From Pseudomonas lundensis (lineage in GTDB: Bacteria; Pseudomonadota; Gammaproteobacteria; Pseudomonadales; Pseudomonadaceae), in assembly GCF_002269125.1 (NCBI RefSeq), contig NZ_NQKI01000002.1, positions 186,001 to 250,000 on the forward strand: a stretch of 64,000 bases of DNA. The letters are read 5' to 3'. Shown here in pieces: positions 59,128 through 64,000 of this stretch. Position 1 is the first letter of the stretch, and the number at the start of each line of letters is the position of its first letter. Below the pieces are notes generated by a model. That model did no database searches, was not told the origin of the DNA, and was given only the letters and a program-made list of their open reading frames with translations. The position numbers and the translations under genes are program-made.

Positions 59128-60354
59128 ATGAGTCAACGTTGTGTGCCGCTGTTCAAACAAGTTGTCTGGACGCTGATGTTGAGCGGCCTGTCTGTGCAAA
59201 TGGCTGTGGCGGCATCGGCCCAATGCGCGTCACTGGGGGCGTTGCCCGCTGTGCTGGAAGTGGCGCAGGGCACCCAACAAGCACTGGATTCACCCGTCAG
59301 CATCACCCGCATTGCCGTGGGTGACCCGACCATTGCCGATGTACACGCCAATGGCGACAGTGCCTTTTTACTGACCGGCGTTGCGCCGGGTACTACCAGC
59401 CTGATGGTCTGGACCGCCTGTTCCAAATCACCGCGCCAGAGCATGGTGTTCGTCAAGGGCAAAGCGACTGCAGCGCTGACCAGTGCCGCGCTGTCACCGT
59501 CTGAAGACCCGACGTTGCCCAGTCAGGTACAGACGGATATCCGCTTCGTAGAAGTCAGCCGCACCAAGCTGCAAGAAGCCAGTACCTCGATTTTCGGCAT
59601 GGGCAGCAACTTCCTGTTCGGTTCGCCGGGCTCGCTGATTACCACGGCGGAAAACGTCATCACCGGCGGTCCTCCGGCCAACAACAAGTACTTCAACATC
59701 GGTTTTGGCGGCGGGCGTGTCAGGGCCATGATTAATGCCCTCGAAGGCAGCGGCTTTGCCTACACCCTGGCGCGCCCGAGTCTGGTGGCGCTGAGCGGCC
59801 AGAGCGCAACGTTTCTCGCCGGCGGCGAAGTGCCAGTGCCGGTGCCCAGCAGTGGCAGCGACAACGTGTCGATCGAGTACAAAGAGTTCGGCATCCGCCT
59901 GACCTTGACCCCCACCATCGTAAGCCGCGACCGCATCGTGCTCAAAGTCGCCCCTGAAGTCAGTGAACTGGACTACACCAATGCGGTGAATATCGCGGGC
60001 ACGATGGTGCCGGGTCTGAATGTGCGCCGCACCGATACCAGTATTTCCCTGGCCGATGGCGAAAGTTTTGTCATCAGCGGCTTGATCAGTTCGCGCAACA
60101 GCTCGCAGGTGGACAAGTTTCCGGGGTTAGGCGACATCCCGATTCTCGGGGCCTTTTTCCGCTCCTCCAACATCAGCCGCGAAGAGCGCGAGTTGCTGAT
60201 GATTGTGACCCCGCACCTGATTCAACCGTTGGCGGCCAATGCCCAATTGCCTTCTCTGCCCGGAGAAAAACTGCGCAATTACGACCCCAATTGGTACCGC
60301 TTGTACTTCCTCGAAAACGGCAACTTTAATCGCCGTAGCGGGTTATCCAAATGA
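59128..60354 (+). CDS. rcpA: Tad outer-membrane secretin RcpA (CpaC)
   Basis: Outer-membrane channel through which the Flp pilus exits; 408 residues. Signal peptide (VWTLMLSGLSVQMAVAASA), a BON-like pilus domain (SITRIAVGDPTIADVHANG), and a type II/III secretin core (VQTDIRFVEVSRTKLQEA, FLAGGEVPVPVPSSG, YKEFGIRLTLTPTI, VDKFPGLGDIPILGAFFRS). ATG at 59128 has AAGGA upstream and suits the signal peptide; ATG at 59101 is less likely. It overlaps tadZ by four bases. Confidence 0.94.
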   Translation: MSQRCVPLFKQVVWTLMLSGLSVQMAVAASAQCASLGALPAVLEVAQGTQQALDSPVSITRIAVGDPTIADVHANGDSAFLLTGVAPGTTSLMVWTACSKSPRQSMVFVKGKATAALTSAALSPSEDPTLPSQVQTDIRFVEVSRTKLQEASTSIFGMGSNFLFGSPGSLITTAENVITGGPPANNKYFNIGFGGGRVRAMINALEGSGFAYTLARPSLVALSGQSATFLAGGEVPVPVPSSGSDNVSIEYKEFGIRLTLTPTIVSRDRIVLKVAPEVSELDYTNAVNIAGTMVPGLNVRRTDTSISLADGESFVISGLISSRNSSQVDKFPGLGDIPILGAFFRSSNISREERELLMIVTPHLIQPLAANAQLPSLPGEKLRNYDPNWYRLYFLENGNFNRRSGLSK

Positions 60355-61541
60355 GCCAGAGCTTGAGCCAGACGTTTCTCGCATTGACGCGAAACAACAC
60401 CGATCTTGAGTGGTTACAAGGCGCACTGGCGCCCATGGGCCAAGTGGTGGGCGCTGGCACGGGCAGTCTGGATGAGTTGCTGGCGCTGGTGGATGTCACC
60501 TTCGCCGGGCTGGTGTTCGTGGGACTGGACCGCGAGAAAGTGGTGTCGCAGTGCGCATTGATTGAAGGCGCGCTGGAAGCCAAACCGATGTTGGCCATCG
60601 TGGCGCTGGGCGATGGCATGGACAATCAGTTGGTGCTCAACGCCATGCGCGCCGGTGCGCGGGATTTTGTCGCATATGGTTCGCGCTCCAGCGAAGTGGC
60701 CGGGTTGGTTCGACGCTTGAACAAGCGGCTGCCCGCCGTTACACCCAATGCGCAGCTGGGCGGCCTGACCGTGATGTACAGCGCGCAGTGCAACGCCGAT
60801 GGCGCCTTGCTGTCCAGTCATCTCGGGCTGGTCGTGCAGAAGAGCGATCAGCAAACCCTGTTGCTTGATTTGGGTTTGCCCCGTGGCGACAGCCTCACGC
60901 TATTGGGGCTGGAAAGTTCGTTCTACTTTGGCGATGCCCTGCGCCACTTGCGGCGACTGGACAGCACGCTGATCGACAGCGCCTTCACCGCCGCCCCCGG
61001 CGGTTTGCGCATCCTGGCCTACAGCGACAGCGATGAACCGCTGGAGCACACCAGCGCGGCCGAGCTGTACATGCTGCTCAGTGCTTTGCGTCAGCATTTT
61101 CAACACATCGTGGTGAACCTCACGGGCCAGCCTGACAGCGAAGCATTGCGCACATTTGTCAGCCATTGCGACAAGTTGTTGTGGTACGCCGACCAGAACA
61201 TCCTCGACTGCCGACGCAATCTGGCGATCCTCAACCTGTGGCGCGCCAAAGGCATGAAGCTCGAACATGCGCGGCTGTTGGTGGACCGTTACCTGCGGGG
61301 TGTGGCGCCCGACGCCGACGCTCTGGCCAAGACGTTTGGCCTGGAAGTGCTGGTCAGCTTGCCGCCCGCCGACGAGTTGCGAATGAACGCCAAAAACCAG
61401 GCCACCACGCTGTTCGAGCTGGGCCCGCGCGAGGCCCTGAGCCAAGGCCTGAAAACCTTGGGTGAGCGCTTGGCCAAACGCTCGCAAGGGCTGGCCAAGC
61501 CGCCCGCCCATTGGCTGACACGCCTCTGGGGGCCTAAATGA
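60351..61541 (+). CDS. tadZ: Tad pilus localisation protein TadZ (CpaE-like)
   Basis: 396-residue MinD/ParA-like protein that places the Tad machine at the cell pole. An N-terminal receiver-like domain (about 1-125, GLVFVGLDREKV, AIVALGDGMDNQLVLNAMRAGARDF) precedes the ATPase-like fold (TLLLDLGLPRGDSLTLLGL). The Walker A motif is not recognisable: where a KGGVGKT-type loop is expected (about residue 140-150) the sequence reads YSAQCNADGALLSSH. ATP hydrolysis is therefore doubtful. It overlaps rcpA and tadA by four bases each. Confidence 0.9.
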   Translation: MSQSLSQTFLALTRNNTDLEWLQGALAPMGQVVGAGTGSLDELLALVDVTFAGLVFVGLDREKVVSQCALIEGALEAKPMLAIVALGDGMDNQLVLNAMRAGARDFVAYGSRSSEVAGLVRRLNKRLPAVTPNAQLGGLTVMYSAQCNADGALLSSHLGLVVQKSDQQTLLLDLGLPRGDSLTLLGLESSFYFGDALRHLRRLDSTLIDSAFTAAPGGLRILAYSDSDEPLEHTSAAELYMLLSALRQHFQHIVVNLTGQPDSEALRTFVSHCDKLLWYADQNILDCRRNLAILNLWRAKGMKLEHARLLVDRYLRGVAPDADALAKTFGLEVLVSLPPADELRMNAKNQATTLFELGPREALSQGLKTLGERLAKRSQGLAKPPAHWLTRLWGPK

Positions 61542-62815
61542 GCAGCGAGAAACTGTTTGGCGCGGGCCTGCACAGCAAGAATGGCCATGCCGATCACGAC
61601 AGCCTGAAACTGGTGCTGCACCGCTACATCATCGATGCCATTGAAGAAACCGGGAAAAACCTGCTGGAAGACTCGCGCCATGCGCTGGCCCAGTTCGTGA
61701 CGGACAAAGTGGCCGAATACGTGTCACGCCTGCACCTGGCGATCTCACGTTATGAAATGGAGCGTCTGGCCGAGGAAATCGTGGATGAACTCACCGGGTT
61801 TGGCCCGCTGGAAGTGCTGCTGCGCGACCCGGCGGTGACCGAAATTCTGGTCAACGGCCCGTATCGGGTGTTTGTCGAGCGCGACGGCATTCTGCACCAG
61901 AGCGAGTTGCGTTTTATCGACGACCACCATGTCGAGCGGGTGATGCAGCGTATTCTCGCGCCGTTGGGGCGCCGCCTCGACGAATCCTCGCCCATGGTGG
62001 ATGCCCGCATGCCCGACGGCAGCCGGGTCAATGCGATCATTCCGCCAATCGCCTTGGACGGCCCGTGCCTGTCGATTCGTAAGTTTCGCAAGGACATGCT
62101 CAAAAGCACGGACCTGATGGCCATGCAAACCATCGATCAGGCGATTTTCGACTTCATTCACGAAGCCGTGAGCAAGCGTTGCAACATCCTCATCAGCGGC
62201 GGCACGGGCACCGGGAAAACCACCTTGCTGAATATCCTCAGCCAGTTGATCAACCCCTATGAGCGGCTGGTCACTATCGAGGACGTGGCCGAATTGCAGC
62301 TCGGTCACCCGCACGTGGTGCGCCTGGAAACCCGTGCGCCCAATGCTGAAGGCCATGGTGAAGTCAAAGCCAGCGACCTGATTCGCAACGCCCTTCGGAT
62401 GCGCCCCGACCGCATCATTCTCGGGGAAATCCGCGGGGTTGAAGTGCTCGACGTGTTGACCGCGATGAACACCGGGCACGATGGCTCCATGAGCACCGTG
62501 CACGCCAACACCGCACAGGATGCGCTGTTGCGACTGGAAACACTGGTGGGCCTGACCGGGCGCACAGTGGCGGAGAAAACCCTGCGCCAAATGATCTGCG
62601 CCGCGCTGGACGTCATCATCCAGCTCACGCGCATGCCAGACGGGCGTCGCTGCGTCAGTGAAGTGTTGGAAGTGGTGAGCGTGCGCGATGATGTGTACGT
62701 CACCAACACCCTGTTCCGGCTGGATCGACGCACGGGGTTTGGCTTTATGCGCGAAGCGCTGAACCCGGCAGGCGACAAGTTACGTCGCGAGCCGATTGCG
62801 AACCTTCACGGCTGA
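61538..62815 (+). CDS. tadA: Tad secretion ATPase TadA (CpaF)
   Basis: Hexameric ATPase powering Flp pilus extension; 425 residues. An N-terminal helical part leads into the type II/IV secretion ATPase: NGPYRVFVERDGILHQSE, Walker A GGTGTGKTTLL with Lys227, YERLVTIEDVAELQL (Asp box), RPDRIILGEIRGVEVLDVL (Walker B) and DGSMSTVHANTAQDALLRLE (His box). All catalytic motifs are present. It overlaps tadZ by four bases and precedes tadB by ten. Confidence 0.96.
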   Translation: MSSEKLFGAGLHSKNGHADHDSLKLVLHRYIIDAIEETGKNLLEDSRHALAQFVTDKVAEYVSRLHLAISRYEMERLAEEIVDELTGFGPLEVLLRDPAVTEILVNGPYRVFVERDGILHQSELRFIDDHHVERVMQRILAPLGRRLDESSPMVDARMPDGSRVNAIIPPIALDGPCLSIRKFRKDMLKSTDLMAMQTIDQAIFDFIHEAVSKRCNILISGGTGTGKTTLLNILSQLINPYERLVTIEDVAELQLGHPHVVRLETRAPNAEGHGEVKASDLIRNALRMRPDRIILGEIRGVEVLDVLTAMNTGHDGSMSTVHANTAQDALLRLETLVGLTGRTVAEKTLRQMICAALDVIIQLTRMPDGRRCVSEVLEVVSVRDDVYVTNTLFRLDRRTGFGFMREALNPAGDKLRREPIANLHG

Positions 62816-62825
62816 GGGGCAGAAC

Positions 62826-63710
62826 ATGATCCCGGCTTTGCTGCTGTTACTGATTGCCTTACTGATGTTGGGCCTGGCGCTGTTTATTGTTTTTCGCGTC
62901 TTGCGTAATCCGACCACCAGCCGGGTGCTCAATCGGCTGGCCGAAGGGCAGCCGCCACCGGCCGCAAAATTCGGCGGTCTGGCCTGGCTGGACCGCGCCT
63001 TCTTGCAGGCCGGGCTGCCACGGCCGTCGGAGCGCCTGGGGCTGTGGCTCGGCGTGTGGGCCGCGGCGATAGTGGTGGCGGGGCTCGTGGGTGGCTGGAC
63101 GTTGTCAGTCGCCTTTGCGGTGTTGCCGCCTGTGTGTCTGAAACTGTTCCTCAGCTGGCGTTATCACCGACAGGTGCGGCGCATGGTTGAGCAGTTGCCG
63201 CAGTTGCTCGACCACTGTGTACGCAGTTTGAAGGCCGGGCGCACCTTGGCCGATGCGGTGCTGAATGCAATCGAGGCGTCCAGTGATCCCCTCAAAACCG
63301 CCATCAGTCGCGTCTCGCGCAACGTGCAACTGGGGGTCAGCTTGCCCGAAGCGGTGCAGGACTTTGCCGAGCTTTACGAGCGTGAGGAGTTTCGCCTGTT
63401 TGCCCTCGGCTTGAAGGTCAACAACCGCTATGGCGGCAACGCCAGCGAACTGCTGGAAAACCTCATCACCCTGATCCGCGAGCGTGAACAAGGGGCGCGC
63501 CAGCTCAAAGCCATGACCGGTGAAACACGGTTTACGGCCATGGTGCTGGCGGCCTTGCCGGTGTTGGTGATGGTGTATTTCATGCTGACCAATCCCGAGT
63601 ACCTGCCCAAGATGTGGAACGACACGTCCGGGCAGCACTTGTTGCTGACAGCGCTGGCAATGCAGGTGATTGGCTGCTTTACCCTATGGCGCATGGTGCG
63701 GAGCGTATGA
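62826..63710 (+). CDS. tadB: Tad inner-membrane platform protein TadB
   Basis: 294-residue type II secretion system F domain protein. Membrane segments are at the N-terminus (ALLLLLIALLMLGLALFIVF), in the middle (AAAIVVAGLVGGWTLSVAFAV) and at the C-terminus (MVLAALPVLVMVYFML and LLLTALAMQVIGCFTLW). The cytoplasmic GspF helices include QLPQLLDHCVRSLKAGRTLADAV. ATG at 62826 has GAGG eight bases upstream. Confidence 0.94.
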   Translation: MIPALLLLLIALLMLGLALFIVFRVLRNPTTSRVLNRLAEGQPPPAAKFGGLAWLDRAFLQAGLPRPSERLGLWLGVWAAAIVVAGLVGGWTLSVAFAVLPPVCLKLFLSWRYHRQVRRMVEQLPQLLDHCVRSLKAGRTLADAVLNAIEASSDPLKTAISRVSRNVQLGVSLPEAVQDFAELYEREEFRLFALGLKVNNRYGGNASELLENLITLIREREQGARQLKAMTGETRFTAMVLAALPVLVMVYFMLTNPEYLPKMWNDTSGQHLLLTALAMQVIGCFTLWRMVRSV

Positions 63711-63711
63711 C

Positions 63712-64000
63712 ATGGCCTTGCTGATAAGCGTTGTCTTGTTGCTGGCCGCCCTGGCACTGGTGATCAACACCGTGATCCAGCAGCGGATGCGCCAGCAACG
63801 CGTCATGCAGCGTCTGGAGGGGGCGAAAACCGGGCCGGGCAAATTCAGTTCATGGCTGCGCGCGGTGGGCAGCAGCAAGGTGGGCCAGCGCTCGGTGTCG
63901 CTGGATAACGAAACTCAGGCGTTGCTCACCCGGCTGGGCTGGCGCACGGCCAGTCAGCGCTCATTGTTTGCCGCTTTTCAGGTGGGCACCCCGGTGGTGC
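63712..64000 (+). CDS. tadC: Tad platform protein TadC, partial
   Basis: The first 96 codons are present and the gene runs off the right edge. An N-terminal membrane segment (LISVVLLLAALALVINTVI) is followed by a basic stretch and LLTRLGWRTASQRSLFAAFQ, which fits TadC, the second F-domain platform protein. The ATG is one base after the tadB stop. Confidence 0.88.
   Translation, partial: MALLISVVLLLAALALVINTVIQQRMRQQRVMQRLEGAKTGPGKFSSWLRAVGSSKVGQRSVSLDNETQALLTRLGWRTASQRSLFAAFQVGTPVV

Overview
The window looks like a chromosomal segment of a Pseudomonas outside the aeruginosa group (fluorescens/fragi type). This rests on high GC, Pseudomonas-style proteins throughout, and the gene order from about 20.4 to 44 kb. 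As I recall it, that order (marC-like, retS, purD, purH, fis, dusB, DUF3426, prmA, accC, accB, aroQ, dsbD, ctpL, gcbA, DUF2333, nudix, SUI1, speA) matches the PA4857-PA4839 block of P. aeruginosa. The species is inferred from memory of synteny, not from a search.

Layout. (1) 0-3.6 kb, minus strand: a copper-handling cluster with a TonB-dependent copper receptor, two DUF2946 proteins and a PCu(A)C chaperone. (2) 3.7-4.3 kb: a toxin-antitoxin pair whose antitoxin is intact but whose toxin carries two apparent frameshifts. (3) 4.4-17.3 kb: corrin-ring genes in two divergent arms, cobL-cbiD-cobK (minus) and cobG-cobH-cobI-cobJ (plus). A 1758-residue polymorphic-toxin-like gene sits between the arms and ends in a domain with a HELTH zinc-protease motif. 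(4) 17.4-20.4 kb: an AT-rich island holding about 650 bp without a gene, then three tandem genes of one uncharacterised family. (5) 20.4-44 kb: the conserved block of housekeeping and signalling genes. It includes RetS and GcbA, which in relatives control the switch between motile and attached life. (6) 44-53.2 kb: a MATE transporter, a lipoprotein alpha-2-macroglobulin with an intact thioester motif, a small membrane protein and penicillin-binding protein 1C. (7) 53.2-64 kb: a surface module with a GGGT-repeat lipoprotein, a TpsB-type outer-membrane transporter, a lone receiver protein, and a Flp/Tad pilus locus (flp divergent from rcpC-rcpA-tadZ-tadA-tadB-tadC). The locus runs off the right edge inside tadC.

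How the parts fit. The cob arms supply consecutive steps from precorrin-2 to precorrin-8/hydrogenobyrinate. The route is of mixed type: CobG is aerobic-type, CbiD replaces CobF, and a CbiG-like domain is fused to CobJ. The AccB-AccC pair, PurD/PurH and AroQ are core metabolism. RetS, GcbA, CtpL, the TpsB and the Tad pilus all relate to attachment and sensing.

Most unusual are the three-paralog island (18.0-20.4 kb), the zincin-tailed giant toxin inserted at the cob divergent junction, and the GGGT lipoprotein next to an apparently partnerless TpsB. No rRNA, tRNA, complete insertion sequence, prophage or CRISPR array was seen.
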